NCBI RefSeq assembly: GCF_022539665.2 | Contig: NC_081335.1 | Span: forward strand, 1,426,001-1,490,000 | DNA length: 64,000 nt | DNA from: Daphnia carinata | Lineage: Eukaryota; Arthropoda; Branchiopoda; Diplostraca; Daphniidae | Direction: 5' to 3' | In this document: positions 48,401 to 60,975 of the stretch, in pieces | How positions within the stretch are numbered: the stretch's first letter is position 1 | Layout: each line of letters opens with the position of its first letter | Notes under the pieces: model-generated | Seen by the model: the letters and a program-made list of their open reading frames with translations, nothing else | Told to the model about the DNA's origin: nothing | Databases searched by the model: none | Translations under genes and position numbers: made by a program

Positions 48401-51400
48401 CGAATTTTGAGAAATGATGTTTCAAATCTGTTGCACGCGTCGATGTAGACAACCCGCTCACCCACAAATTGCGACTGCCACCACCATTGCTCGAACTTCC
48501 TACGCCTTTCTTCTTGTCTATAAAATTAAAACAATTTAAATAAAAAAATCTTTAAACGAGAACTAACGTAGGAAAATTTTTAAAACTATGAATATCTGTC
48601 ATGAGATGGCGATTTTTTTAAGTCTAGGAATTAATGACGTAGCATTCTTATCCTCGCGACACGTCAAGGCATTGTGTAATTTTTCTTTTAACTTCCCCGA
48701 TCGCCCTTTAGCACCAAGTGCGTTACACAGGAAACGCGGCAACAAGTAGGACACGGCGTTCGGGTTATGGCACAACCCACTCACCTGTCTCACCAGAGAC
48801 ACGTCCATACACAAAAAAAGCCCCGGTGATAAATAAACAAATATGGCACAGTCGACGGGAAAAGAACAAAAAAGAAAAATGCCACAGGCTATAAAATAGA
48901 AGAAACCCTTAACACCACTACTGCGTGGTTAAGTTACAAAATCGGTTAGTTGTCCTAAGAAATTCCACAGCGCTCAATGCAAGATCGAAGAATGGATATT
49001 ATGCTCAAAATTTCCAAGTTATTTTCGCCATCAAATGCAGCCTAGGAACCAAGCAAAACCTTAAAAGGGAAAGGTAACACTACGCTATAGAAACACATTC
49101 TATACATGGAAAGAACTTTCTATCCTGTTAACGACTCATCCCCGCATGTAGAAAGACACGTTTGCCAAAGACTAGAACAAAGACACGTTCCACTTTCGCC
49201 ATAAAAGAATACGAAAATAAAACACGCACTACCTAGCGACATTCAATTACATTCAACAGGAAACCGAATTTATTACTGTGTTGCGGACAATATAGAAAAA
49301 AACGAAGAGACCCCGCAAGTTCGCGTGATGGAAAAAAGTAATTCGGAACCTGGAACGCATTACGGCAAATTGCGGTACGCAAGATTAGTGCGGAATGAAA
49401 TTAGCAACGTAAAAGTCGTGACACAATGACAAGTAGTCAACCACGAACGCGAAGACATTCCACTTCAGGCGCACTACGTAAAAATCTGTTGATGTACAAC
49501 AATACAAAATAAAGTAGTTTCGAGGCTACAACGGGAAGAAATTTTTCCACTAGTATGCGCAAACATCTGCCGTGATTTAGTTCACCCTTTACGCAGCAGT
49601 CTCTTTGTAAAAATGATTTCTTTACATCCGAAACAAAAGGGACGAAAAACCCCGAAGTCAACACGAAAAGATTGTAAGGAGCGCCGAGTGGAATGACCCA
49701 TAACTGTTTTTCTCCCTCCCTTTTCCTAATATTAAAACTTCTCTTCGCCAGACAAAAGCCGTGAGTAGGTATACCAACCATCAACTAAGTAAATAAATAA
49801 TTCAAAGGGAAAAACTAAAAACAAGTTTCTTACTATCCCTCCCAGTGAACAACTTCCTCTGTCATCGAAAGGAAGTTATTATACCAGACACAAAAACAAG
49901 TCACGCACTAATCTAACATCAAAATCATATTAAAAGAAACGGATTCCTACAGACATGCGCTACACTACGTCCTAACAACAGACTGACAGAACCCATTTAG
50001 TTCGAAACGCATCGTTGGAGGTTTGGAACGGAGAAGAAAAGTATATGGAATGCTCAAAGCGGCGCACGTTTCTAAAAGGAACACGATCTTATCGGATGAA
50101 TAATTACGTCTGTAGAATATCGTATGGTTAATGTTCACCTAATTCCATGCAAGTTTCAATTCCTTAAAGACTAAACTTATAACCAAGTAACAGTATATAG
50201 CACTCACCTCGGTCGTCTTTGGAGGCTGTCTTCGTACCATCTTTAACACCGGCGGAGCCACTGTTGAGAAAACAAAAACAAGAATAAATAAGACGTTTAA
50301 CATACAGAACAACTTCACACTAGTCATATTATAATTAACATCGGGGAAGAGCCATTACATGGGTCGATTAAGCAATGGTTAACAATGAAAAAATTGGTTG
50401 TATCTTCAATGCACCCTCCCTTACCATGGGTTGCCACTTAAACTATTATTGAACGCAAAAGGCTTTGATTGGTTCAATGATCGACGGTTGTCAAGATCTA
50501 ATTCGTTGCGAGATAAGCGATAAAGGGCGGCGAACGTCTGTAGGCCCAATAATGGGAATCGATGCAGCCGAGCGGCAAGTTTACACAGAAGGACTTGATT
50601 TAAAGATGGTCGATCTGAGTCGGGCACATTCCGCACTTCAAATAGCTCCTTTTTTACGGCAATTTGCAGGTTCCTCGCAGCTTCTGCGTTGAGTGCAGTG
50701 AGGCACACCATCATGGAGAGGAGACCCGAGCACGACAGGTCCGCGCGCTTTCACGTCTGCAGTACGGAGGGTAGGCAAACAACGTACGTTCACTCCGAGC
50801 GACAGCGTCAGACTAACTCGTAGATTTACTATGCATACGCTTTGTCTTGGATCCAAATACCGCCTCCAGGCTTGGAAATGGGACTTACGGGTGCCTTGGT
50901 CTTCAAGACACAGAAGGGAAATGAGCGCGAGACGATGCATGTAATGATCAATAGACCAAACAGCGAAAAACATTGGGATCGTGATTTTGCTATAGGAGCT
51001 CTTCAACTATCAACGATTCACGCATGGCCTTATGGAATTCTCTGGCTATTGATACTTACTGAGAGATTACGAATGCAAGATATGATTGTGTGATGGGGTT
51101 TGATAATTAGATATGATGTTGATTTTCACGAGGTAACTTTTCGATTTTTTTGTCAAGTATTCCCAGCCACAATGGTGAGGCAGCACCACCAACCTCTTGG
51201 CTTTCTCTCCGGTCGATGCAGTTGACGAGGCGACGTTGTCCATCGAGGCTCCAGTACTGTTGTTGCTTTCCTTGCCATCTTCGTCAGCCTCGTGGTCCCC
51301 GTTGCTGTCACCAAAGGCTCCCGAACTCGTTTTGACGATTTCCATCGCATCTCCTACTCCACCGGCCAATGATGCATCTCCAGACGAACCCACGCCGGTC

Positions 51401-51558
51401 GATAAGCTCTTAGGCTGCTGTTTCTCTTCACGTTGCTGCTGCTGAGTTAATCCTCTCCTTGGTGGTTCGTCTACCGGAGGGGAAGTGAATAGCATAACGC
51501 AGTGAGCCTCGTTGGTTTACGTCTGCATCTCCCCGCGCCAAGAAGCCATGAAGACCGT

Positions 51559-51589
<31 letters not shown>

Positions 51590-52621
51590 CACAAGACGAC
51601 CTTTGCTGTCAAAAAATTAATGTTCTGCAAATGCTAGTCGTAAACTATTCTCCCAGGACTTAAATGGTTCCAATTACTTGAAGAACGAACGCAACAACCA
51701 CAAAAATGCGTAACGGTTACCGACACATTCAAAACACTCCTTAATTTAAAAGCTGTCCCAAATAAAAGCTAATTTGTTAACAAAATAGATCTCTTACCCT
51801 TCTCCTTAGCATGACTCTCCTCCTGAAAAATGAACAGCAAACAATAAAAATATAGGGTTTGCCAAGGAACACTGTTGATTACTTAGTACCTCTTCAAAAT
51901 TTTCTTCATCTTCCACATTGAGGTTAATGCAATCTTCAACAGCATCACTATTTTCTTGGTTACCCGAAAACTCAATTTTTGTGGACTCATCAGCAGAAGA
52001 CACAGCTGCTTCTACCACCTCAAAACTGTTCGAGTCATTAACATCATTAATTTGATTTCCTTTCTTAGCGTCCCCATCTTCCTTCAAATCTTCATCAAAC
52101 TCATTGGCATTGGATACATCAGCCCCATCGGTAGCACTGTCTAGATCGCTAATGTCATGATCTTGCCCTGTAGAAAATTTGACATTATACACAGTAGTGG
52201 GAAAATAATGTGTGGTAACATACTTGCAGTGCCTGTTTTTTTTGCTATCTTCCGTTCAGATACTTCGAAGTAGTATTCATCAGGATTGTGGCCTTCTTCC
52301 CGAACTGACTGAAATACCGAATAAAAACATTTTAAGTCAACATATAATTAAATTTAGATGCAACAAAATAGTGATCAGGAAACTATTAGCAAAGCTCTAA
52401 TAGGACAAACAATGCTAGGGAAACTGTGAGACGCGGCTGACGGTGTGCGTTCTGAAACCACGTGAAGCCAAAATTTTCACTATACATACCTTGGTAAGGC
52501 GTTCAACTAGAACAGCTTTGTTTCCAGTTTTATCAAGGTTTCTCTTTTCCAATTCATTCTTCAAGTCGACCACGCGCAGCTCTGGAATTGTACGTTTGAC
52601 TATTTCTGCACTGGCTACCAT
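45480..52621 (-). CDS. SAFB: Scaffold attachment factor B homologue (SAP + RRM nuclear protein)
   Basis: SAFB proteins bind scaffold/matrix-attachment DNA and RNA and act in chromatin organisation, transcription and splicing. Thirteen exons: 52621-52490, 52308-52224, 52167-51890, 51822-51798, 51470-51194, 50260-50208, 48517-48396, 48328-48179, 47901-47479, 47415-47141, 46809-46366, 46141-45963 and 45886-45480 (2850 nt, 949 residues). Domains: SAP at about 13-44 ([15 protein letters not shown]), the SAFB-type segment [17 protein letters not shown], an acidic Ser-rich region, an RRM at about 299-374 with RNP2 LWVSGL and RNP1 RCFGYITM, the motif [12 protein letters not shown], a long Arg/Glu coiled coil (about 515-605), and an Arg/Gly/Asp-rich tail ending ADRYSRH. 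ATG 52621 is the first ATG in the open frame. Introns of 331 and 277 bp hold H/ACA snoRNAs. Divergent from TTC21B. Confidence 0.92.
46871..47018 (-). ncRNA. Intronic box H/ACA snoRNA, copy A
   Basis: It lies in the 331-bp SAFB intron 46810-47140, on the host strand. The 5' hairpin closes with GCA and CGTGA pairing with TCACG and TGC (47006-47016 with the strand ending near 46955). H box ACATAA at 46953-46948 (form ANANNA). The 3' hairpin has an upper stem AAGTTT/AAACTT, a lower stem GTCTTCC/GGAGAC with one bulged T, and ACA at 46876-46874, three bases from the predicted end. Total about 148 nt, normal for an animal H/ACA guide. The 3' hairpin is nearly identical to copy B. H/ACA RNAs guide pseudouridylation of rRNA or snRNA; the target was not determined. 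Confidence 0.8.
47977..48119 (-). ncRNA. Intronic box H/ACA snoRNA, copy B
   Basis: It lies in the 277-bp SAFB intron 47902-48178, on the host strand. The 5' hairpin is closed by a perfect GCATAG/CTATGC stem with an upper stem ACAAT/ATTGT. H box AAATCA at 48055-48050 follows directly. The 3' hairpin has a perfect 8-bp basal stem (TTTTCTCC at 48046-48039 with GGAGAAAA at 47990-47983) and an upper stem AAGTTAG/CTAAACTT. ACA at 47982-47980 abuts the stem, three bases before the end. About 143 nt. Relative to copy A the 3' hairpin differs at few sites, some compensatory in the upper stem, while the 5' hairpin is unrelated, so the two probably share one guide target and differ in the other. Confidence 0.82.
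48518..50207. other. 1.7-kb intron of SAFB
   Basis: The largest intron of the gene, between the 53-bp exon 50208-50260 and the exon that begins the RRM. No coding segment or structured RNA was recognised on reading; the sequence is AT-rich with scattered short frames. Confidence 0.55.
50261..51193. other. 933-bp SAFB intron rich in open frames
   Basis: Less AT-rich than the other introns. It contains a minus-strand frame of 97 codons (50421-50714) starting with ATGATGG and a plus-strand frame of about 84 codons (50842-51093). I recognise neither. Possible explanations are alternative exons, an internal promoter or a decayed element. Confidence 0.4.
51471..51797. other. 327-bp SAFB intron with a 29-T run
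   Basis: Carries T29 at 51561-51589, which is A29 on the host strand. No structured RNA was identified in it. Confidence 0.5.
51561..51589. repeat. T29 homopolymer in a SAFB intron
   Basis: Twenty-nine T on the plus strand, so A29 in the SAFB pre-mRNA, about 90 bp downstream (in plus coordinates) of the exon boundary at 51470. Confidence 0.8.
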
Positions 52622-53084
52622 TATTACAAGTTCTGTACAGATCAAAAATTTTTCATGTCACACTACACGACAGAATGGTTGGAATGGGCAAGCCAACGCT
52701 GTCTAACGTTTAATGCAAGTGATAAAGTATGAGCACGGCTAAAGTTAACGATGCAATGGCGACTTCCGGATGACGATGTGGCATTGACAAATCTACCAAA
52801 CGGCTTTGAAGAGTTTGAACGATTTTCGTTACCATCAGCGCTGCAAAAATAAAATCAACTTAAAAATTTTTATAATTAAAAAAATTCGAGAACTATCTAT
52901 CTCATTAGTTTATTAATAAATTATATAAAAATACAAAAATTTGATCTCGAATCGGAATCGCACCGCAGAGCCAACGCTGTCCGTATTGTCATGGCAACAA
53001 AAATTGAAAAACAAAAGTGAAATTTAACGCAGTGCTGCAGTTCTCAATATCTTTTTTGGTGTATTTGTTGTAAAACACAGAGAA
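52622..53084. promoter_or_regulatory. Divergent promoter of SAFB and TTC21B
   Basis: 463 bp between the two start codons. It contains an RFX X-box at 52985-52998 and must hold both transcription starts. There is no clear TATA box facing either gene. Confidence 0.6.
52985..52998 (+). promoter_or_regulatory. RFX X-box upstream of TTC21B
   Basis: ATTGTC-AT-GGCAAC fits the X-box consensus RYYNYY-N(1-3)-RRNRAC at every position. It lies 87 bp before the start codon of TTC21B. X-boxes at this distance are known to place intraflagellar transport genes under RFX (DAF-19 in nematodes) control. The gene identity makes a chance match less likely. Confidence 0.65.
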
Positions 53085-56000
53085 ATGGACGATAGTAAAA
53101 CAGAGGTGAGATTACGTTGTCTATTTAGGGAACAATTGTATCAATCAGCAGCTGAGGCAACACACGAAGCTAGAACACCAATTGACGGCCTCGATAAATT
53201 TTACCGGGCGCTTGCAATGCTATTCACAAATAAGATTGATGATGCCCTCAGCCTGTTAACTCCTTTAAATGCAGACCCTCTTCTTAACTTAAGTGCCATC
53301 CTAGCATCTATCCATATTTATAAACATTTCAAAAACATTGATACTGGTGAAACAATTGCCCAGCTAGAAGCAACACTTAGAGCTGAAAGAAAGAAAGCCA
53401 ATGAAAAATCTCTTTATTATGCCGCACTTTTCCTTCATTTGAACAATCGTCAGGAAAAGGCAAGAGAATATGTTGAAAGAGCATTGAGTCATAATTCAGG
53501 CTCAAATAGTATAGACTGTGTCATCCTCAAGGGCTGGATTGAATTAATGTCAATCAGAGACAAGCCTAGAAAGAAAAGCCCTCTGGAATATTTTGAATCT
53601 GCCATTTCAATTGACAGCTTTGCTATTGAAGCACATCAAGGCAAAATTAGATGTCTTATTCAATCTGATAATGTTTCAGAAATTTTTCCCAGTTTAAACC
53701 AGATGATTTCTAATTTTCCAAACAATCAAGAATTTTTAGTCGAAAAGTTACGCGCTCACCTCGCTGCTAAAGATTGGGATGCCGTCAGTGATTCGACGAA
53801 GAAAATTAATAACATCTCTAATCCTCTCATTATAAAAATACTCGAGATACAAATATTAGCGACAATTTGTCACGATGGTAGTTTCGTGGACGCTACACCC
53901 CTTCTGAAGAAACTGTTTTCAGCACTCGAAAAGTATGAATTGACCAATGGAGAGCTCTTTGTTAATGCAGCCAGACTCTTCTCCAGAGTTTGTGGTAGGC
54001 ATATACCTATTCTCAATGAATGTCAAGTATTCGTTGAGAAAGCCATCAAACTGGACGAAAAGAATACCAGTTTCCTTTTCGAATTGGCCCAGCAACAGGT
54101 GTTACAGAGTCGATTTAAAGAAGCCTTGGCGACTCTGAAAAAGATTAGCCAAATAGGAGAAACATCAGTCGATGTCATGTTAGTGAAAATACATTGTCTT
54201 TTGCACGACGACCAGTTTGAAGCCGCTCAACAGCAGTTGAACATAATGGAAGAATTACATTATAATACATCAACTCGCCCCACCTTCTTGTTGGCGCAAG
54301 CCATGCTGCTACGACAAACAGATCCCACAAAAGCCCTTCAGCTTCTGAAACTTGCTTATCAACTTCAGATAAAAAACGCTAGTGGAATTTCATATGGAGT
54401 TGAGTACTTAAGCAATTTCAACCCAGATTTTTTACTATCAGTTGCTGAAGAATACTTTGAACATCATAACCCTGAAAATTCGCCACAGACCTTACTTGAA
54501 TTGTCTAGCCTTTTGGCTAGCGTAGTCCAGGCGTGCCCTGGGTTACTGCCTGCATTGTATAGATTGGCTAACGCAAATTTCATCGCTGGTGATTACCGAG
54601 CAGCAAGCGCCACTTTACACCACATTATTGATCATGTCGATCCCACTTACATTGAAGCATATTTGCTTATGGCTGAAATCGGCATCAATCAAAATAACCT
54701 TGCCCAGGCAGCGCAGTACCTTGAAATGGGGCTGAGCTATAACTTTCAAGTGCGTGAACACCCAAGGTATTTACCAAACTTTGTCCGTTTATTCCCATGT
54801 TTGTTAAATCTAAATTTTTAAAATCAGGTATCACCTTCTTTTAGCCAAAATTCAGCGCCAGAGGAAGGATACCGATGCATGTCTTTCAAGCATCCGAATG
54901 GCCATGATTTTGAGTGGAATGAGACCGTCCAGTGCAGGAATAAAACGTTCTAAGTATCCCTTCACCTTAGGTGAAAAGGCGGTCACCTATTTAGAACTCT
55001 TCCACGTGTTGATGACTTCTGATCAGAAAGAAGACGCCGGGCAAATAATTCAGGAAGCTTTACATGAACTACGAGGGACCCCACAAGAAGGAGTTATCCT
55101 CTTAGCTGAGGTATGACACTGCTCTAAACTTTATTAACTTCATTAAATCCGTCACCTTTGGATCAACAGGTTGATCACTTACTTAATGAGGATGATGTGG
55201 ATGGTGCTATTATGAAACTCAAAGCTTTGCCAGATTCCCATCCGCAGCATTTACAGGCTCGTGAAAAGATGGCTGATATCTATTTGCATCGCCTACAAGA
55301 TGAGGCACTGTATCTCCAATGTTACCGTGATATCGTTCGTCAGCTCCCCAACGTTCACAACCTAACTCTGCTAGGTGATGCTCATTTGGCATTGCATCAA
55401 GTAGACCAGGCAGTATCAGCCTATGAAGATGCATTAAAGCTTGAGCCGCGCAACTTTGAACTCGCTTCGAAAATAGGGGCGGCTTTGATTCTGACCCATC
55501 AGTATACCAAAGCACTGAATTACTACAAAGACGCATTACGCAATGATGATTCATCTCCTCATCCAGCATTGCGCATCGAATATGCTACACTTCTGTATCG
55601 CCTTGGACAGCTGGACAAAGCAGAAAAGATTATTAGTGACGCGCTGCTTCCTAACATTCAACAAGCCAGAGGAGATGCAGACAGGCTGATGCAAGAAGTT
55701 AAACTTTTGCAACTACTTGCCAAAATACATGAAAAAGGTGGGAACCAAGAAGAAACCATTTCTTCACTACGGAAATGCCAGAGCATCATAGGATCATTAG
55801 TGAAAAAGGTTGATCAGTCGGAAAACATTCACGAGCAAAGGAAGATTGCAGCAAACATTGCTATTCAAATGGCTGGCCATGCCTTGTCGGTTGAACGTGA
55901 TATCGATGCAGCCATACGGCTTTACCGCGAGGCTCTGTCTCATGCGCCGGATGATATCCATTGCATGGCTCAATTGGCTAAAGTTTATTTGCAAGCAAAC

Positions 56001-57285
56001 GACGTGGAACACTGCCAATACATGTGCAAGTCATTGCTTAAAATTGATCGTGAAAATGATCAAGCCATGATGATGGTGGCTCAGATCGCCCTTCGAAAAA
56101 ACGACTTGGAAACGGCAACACTACATTTCCGGCAAGCATTAGAGCGCCAGGTAGCAGAACAAAAAAAAAGTGAATTTTGCCAAATCAAATTATTATGGGC
56201 ATAATTTCTCTAGCCCTGCCATTACGAAATGTTGGGGCAGTTTATCGACGTTTGCCGACGACGTGGGAATATCTCAGATGCGAACGTAGCTCTCCGGTCT
56301 GCTGAAATCAATTCTGCCCATGGCCAAAACGAACCAGGACTTAGCTATTGTAGAGGATTATACGAATTCTACTCTGGCCAATATAATGTAGCGTTGTTAG
56401 CCCTCAACCGAGCGCGAGGACATGCTGTTTGGGGCCAGTATGCCATTCGTGTCATGCTAGATATATGCCTAAATAGCGACAGCGAAACTCTGGAAAACGT
56501 AACTGATCTGGATGCTGAATACGAAGTCCAAGACACGGTTAGTCTAACTGTTTAGCACAATTAACGTTTTTTCATGGAATTAATGTTATCTTATAATTAT
56601 GCCAAAATAGGAATTAATGGCACTGCACACAGCGGCAAAACTACTACAAGAGTTATCAATTGTCGAAGGTGATGAAATGCAAACCCACATATTGTACCCT
56701 AATCTATATTTGCTAGCGACGCGTCAGAAAACGAACGTGGAGCGAGCGTTGTCGGATTTGACTGCATTTGCAAACAAAAGCAATCAACAGGATAATCCTG
56801 GTATAGTTTTTGGTATTGCAACTGCACACTTACTACTAAAACAGACGCAGCGAGCTAGAAATCAACTCAAGCGTCTCATCAAAGCGCCATGGACTCTAGA
56901 GGAAGGTGAGTATTTGGAACGCTGCTGGCTTTTGTTAAGTGACATATACATTCAAGCCGGTCAAAACAAAATGGAAGTTGCTAATGAACTTCTACGACGT
57001 GTCCTCACCTACAATCGGTCATGTGCAAAAGCTTACGAATACCTTGGCTATATAATGGAAAAAGAACAATCATTTCGCGAAGCAGCTGAGCATTTTGAAA
57101 ATGCATGGAAATTGACGAATCAGAACAATGCTCTAGTTGGTTATAAACTAGCCTTGAGCTACCTAAAAGCAAAGCAATATCCTGACGCCATCGACATCAG
57201 CCAATCTCTGCTGATTAAATATCCAAATCATCCTCGCGTTCGCAAGGATGTACTAGAAAAAGCTATATCCAATTTAAGATCTTAA
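53085..57285 (+). CDS. TTC21B: TTC21B / IFT139, intraflagellar transport complex A subunit
   Basis: IFT139 is a peripheral subunit of IFT-A, which carries retrograde ciliary transport and trafficking of ciliary membrane proteins. Five exons: 53085-54766, 54828-55110, 55170-56150, 56214-56537 and 56611-57285 (3945 nt, 1314 residues; human TTC21B is 1316). The whole protein is tetratricopeptide repeats. Recognisable family stretches are EKSLYYAALFLHLNNRQEKA, LFVNAARLFSRVCGR, GVEYLSNFNPDFLLSVAEEY, REKMADIYLHRLQDEALYLQ, TMEKEQ-type AYEYLGYIMEKEQSFREAAE and VGYKLALSYLKAKQYPDAID. All splice phases agree and introns are 59-73 bp. In arthropods motile or sensory cilia are limited to chordotonal and chemosensory neurons and sperm, so expression there is expected. 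An X-box upstream supports RFX control. Converges on the ZnT gene. Confidence 0.96.
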
Positions 57286-57502
57286 TTTTATTTATACCAT
57301 CTCTTTTCAAATGCTGTGAATAACCGATCCGTCCTACGTAATAGTTCTCGCATGTATTTGTTCCACGCGCAAATTATCCCTATAATTATTTATGTAAATC
57401 ATTGCTAATTTGTGCCAACTATAGCGTACAGATATATACACAGATTAGCAGATGGACTTGACTGCGGAACGGTTATGCGAATGTTAGATCTGGAATGCAA
57501 AA

Positions 57503-59503
57503 TTAATCGTCGAACGTCGTACACTGTGGACAAACTTCGATGGCTGCAGCGTTAAACCTTTCAACCTGAATCGTGCAATGAGCGATACCATATTTGATTT
57601 GCACGAGGCGAGTAGCGTTACTTAATACCTCCTCTGCATCCGTCATAACGCCTGAAAATTTAAATTGGTATAATTTTACTCTTTGCTCAATTTGATAATT
57701 TAAAGAAGAAAAAAAAATTGCCAGCTTTCTACGACTCACCAATAGCCAAATGAACTGCAATAGCATTTCTGTCTAGAGTGAGTGACCATACATGCAAACT
57801 ATGCACGTTGCAGACACCGTCGATATTCTTAAGATCTCGTCGCAAATCATGGTAGTGAATACTGCGTGGGACGCCTTCCATTAAGACATGTGACGCGTCC
57901 CGGATCAGTCCTACTGTAGTGGTTAATACCAGTCCAGAAAAGAGGAATGTGCAAATTGGATCCGCTAAGCGAAAACTAGGCTGAATAATTATAAACAGAA
58001 TTTAAACATTTGTTGCTGACAATTATTTCAAGGTATAGATATGCATGCATACCCAGTATTTGATAACTATGGCTGCAATAAGGACACCAATGCTTTGAAC
58101 CAGATCACCTACGACGTGTATAAGTGCAGCTCGTACCTAAGGCGTTATAGTCGGATTAATAAAAAAGTCCTTACTGCTTATAAAATTCTTGTTTGTGAGA
58201 TACATTCATATTACGAGAGCTGTTCGACGTATGTCCATGATGATCATGAGTGTGTCCATGCCCACCATTTGCGTGGGAATGGCCGTGCCCTCCACCACCG
58301 ATTCCATGAGAGTGCCCATGGTGAACAAGGCTCAATTTACTGCATAAACCCCCGTGGAGGATCGCACCCATGGCGATGTTCATAACAACTCCTATGGTAC
58401 TCACGATGATCATTGTATTGGCATCGATATCGTAATCTTGATGAATTATTCGATCGATCGCCAGGTAAATTAAGACACCAGTCAAAATCCAGATGACGAG
58501 AACACTAAACATAGCCCCAAGTATTTCTAGAGCATCCAAAGAATAAGTGCCGCATAGGGAAAAAGAACAACAGTACCATATTCGTCAATACCTGCTCTGT
58601 AGTAACCAAACGACATTTTCTTAGACGGCGGCCGAGCTGAAACCCAAATCGCAAATAGGCTGACAAGAAAACTTGTAAAATCTGAAAGCATGTGAGCAGC
58701 ATCTGTCATAACGGCAAGACTGTTGGATAAATATCCACCTATAGCTTCTGCAATCTAGAGGTATAAACATTAGATGGCAATCATAACAAAATAGTATGCA
58801 CATTCTTACCATAAAGACAAGACATAATAGAGAAGCAGCAATCAATTGGTTTCGAGCTTTAACCTGCTTGTTGGAATTTAACTCTCTTTGATGACAATGA
58901 TCCCATGTTTCTGATTCTCTGCTAAACTGGGCATCAACTCCCTAAAAATATTTTTTTTAACCACCTGTAAACACAAGAGAAACTGATTGGCTTTTTTTTC
59001 TTTTTACCACTGAAGAAGTTAGCAAAGGCACATCTATTTGGTCCGAGTCAAAGCATAGTAGTTCTTCTCTAGTGCTAACTAGATCGTTGGTAGCAAGGGG
59101 ATTTCTCTGATGTCGCCAGTCTCCATTCACTTCATTCCAAGGACTTCTTGATGAACTGTTTACCTCATTTGTAGGTATTCTTCCTACTAGTTGGTTGAAC
59201 AAACTAGAATCTGTTCTAGATTGCTGATGATCTAGTACTTCTGTTACACTACTGTTGTCAAGGGGATAAGAATCTGTAAGCAAGTCAGGGGCAGTTGTAG
59301 TATTTTTCACTCTACTTCCCTGTCAAAAATGAAAAACAGAATTGGCTGAAAACAAATGTTTACATACTAATGCAGCTGGTTTCATCTCAATATCCAATAA
59401 TGGTGAAATTATAACAGAATATAAATTTTATTTAGTAAAAATTGTACGAAACAACAAAAAAACTGGCAAAATAACAGCGAAGTTGTTTTTGTTGTCTTAC
59501 CAT
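57503..59503 (-). CDS. ZnT zinc transporter (SLC30, ZnT2/3/4/8 group)
   Basis: Cation-diffusion facilitators of this group move Zn2+ from cytosol into vesicles in exchange for protons. Coding exons: 59503-59501 (ATG only), 59319-59008, 58941-58810, 58754-58592, 58526-58204, 58136-58053, 57980-57740 and 57651-57503 (1407 nt, 468 residues). A Ser-rich cytosolic head of about 130 residues is longer than in vertebrate ZnT2. Six helices follow; the zinc site is formed by H170-x3-D174 (HMLSD) in helix 2 and H318-x3-D322 (HVVGD) in helix 5. A His-rich loop between helices 4 and 5 ([20 protein letters not shown] and beyond) is typical. The carboxyl-terminal domain ends CPQCTTFDD, with a Cys-x2-Cys. 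The start codon is the last codon of exon 1, followed by GTAAGA; no other ATG opens the frame in exon 2. Head to head with the ZIP gene. Confidence 0.9.
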
Positions 59504-60599
59504 GTTTAGAAAGGCATTGATGGTTCTGTAATTGATTATTTAATGTTTACAAAACTAGGTCTAGGTGAACGAGATTCATAGCGGACAAAAGTGTGACAGA
59601 TCATAAGAGGTAAATAAAGTCAGAGCAACTATAGTGGTTAAAGCGGTGGCGCTAATACCACTTCCATTCCCTCTGATGAATTATTTTAGCAGTCCTTAAG
59701 CTTTAATTGTTTTTAATTCGTTGCTGCCGTATGCCATCATAATTAACTGGCCCAAATAAGTAAGTTTTTAAGTCATAAACGTAATACCTAAGACCGTCTA
59801 AGATGGCCAAAAGTTGCGTTCAAAACAAAACATGCCAAAACATTGTTGTTTGTCATTTTTCTGCAAACTGTTTTGCCAAATTAAACATTACAAACAATTC
59901 TGCCCACAAGATTTAAAGCATTTTACCTTTAATTTCAATGACTGAAGTTCAACGTATGCCATGGTTCATTCAACGAGCGGATTTTGTTGTTGTTAAAGGC
60001 CGCAGTTAAGTGACCAGACTTCTCTGAGCCAAGGCACAACCAACGGCTGTCGTATCATTTTGTATCTTCTGAACTCTAAACTAAATTCACATCAACAAAT
60101 AAAAAGATATGGTAAAGTTGATATAGAGGTATAGGCATCCGTAAACCATATCAGGAAGCTTCCCTATTTTAGTCTTATTTAACTACGCAAGGAGTAAGAC
60201 TGAGTACGAATACAAAAGTTGTTATCTAACGACTTCTGTAAACGTAGGCTACAGCATATAACAACGCCATGTTGAAAATACGGCATGACGCATTCGCACG
60301 TAAAGATTTACCGGTATACCAAGCAAATTTGCCTAGCAGTTCTCTGCTCAAAGTAGTATTACCATGTAGCCAGACTAGACCACCATTGATTCTTTACATC
60401 GTGACATGGATTGAGTGAACAGTTGAGGAGTCCCATGTATACCCCACAGGAATTACCCGCCTAAGCATATGGTATGTGCTAAAAGGATAACCAGCAGATA
60501 TATAGATATCCTAAACGCGTAGGTTGAGTCTGCTCTGCCGCCGACAAATAAAAAGCTACCGTCATCCCCTTGTAGGTGAGAGCTCGTTCTCGTGGCAGA

Positions 60600-60823
60600 T
60601 GTTGACCATAATTAACACTAAAACTTGGCGAGCGGAACGGGAAACTAAAATTCGGGAAATCTGCTTGGGGAATACCCCTTCGCTTGTTAGGGTTTCATCT
60701 AGAACTCGGGGAAATATATTCCAGAACGGACTAATCAACAATGCTTCTGGACGATTACTTGTGCAATATGTAGGACATATTAAGGGTAATTCACTTTTTG
60801 GTAGAAAGTCAGAGAAATTATAA
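60600..60823 (+). mobile_element. Possible relic of a coding element, plus copy
   Basis: Part of a 99-codon frame (60524-60823) that includes NTKTWRAER and QNGLINNASGRLLVQY. The nine residues NGLINNASG (60725-60751) recur as NGLIENASG on the opposite strand at 61099-61125. The form GL(V/I)NxAxG recalls a motif near the end of Pif1-type helicases carried by Helitron elements, but the match is short. No terminal repeats or full element were seen. Confidence 0.25.
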
Positions 60824-60975
60824 ATCGTAATAAACAAAAGTTAGATCATTCAAAGCAAATTGTACGTTGTTTTATTAAGATGCAGGATGGGAAAAGAATC
60901 GCGTCTTAAGACATGCAAGATGAAAGAAAAAATCCTTTTTCCAAGATGTAGTCCCTAGTTTTAGTACATGGACAA

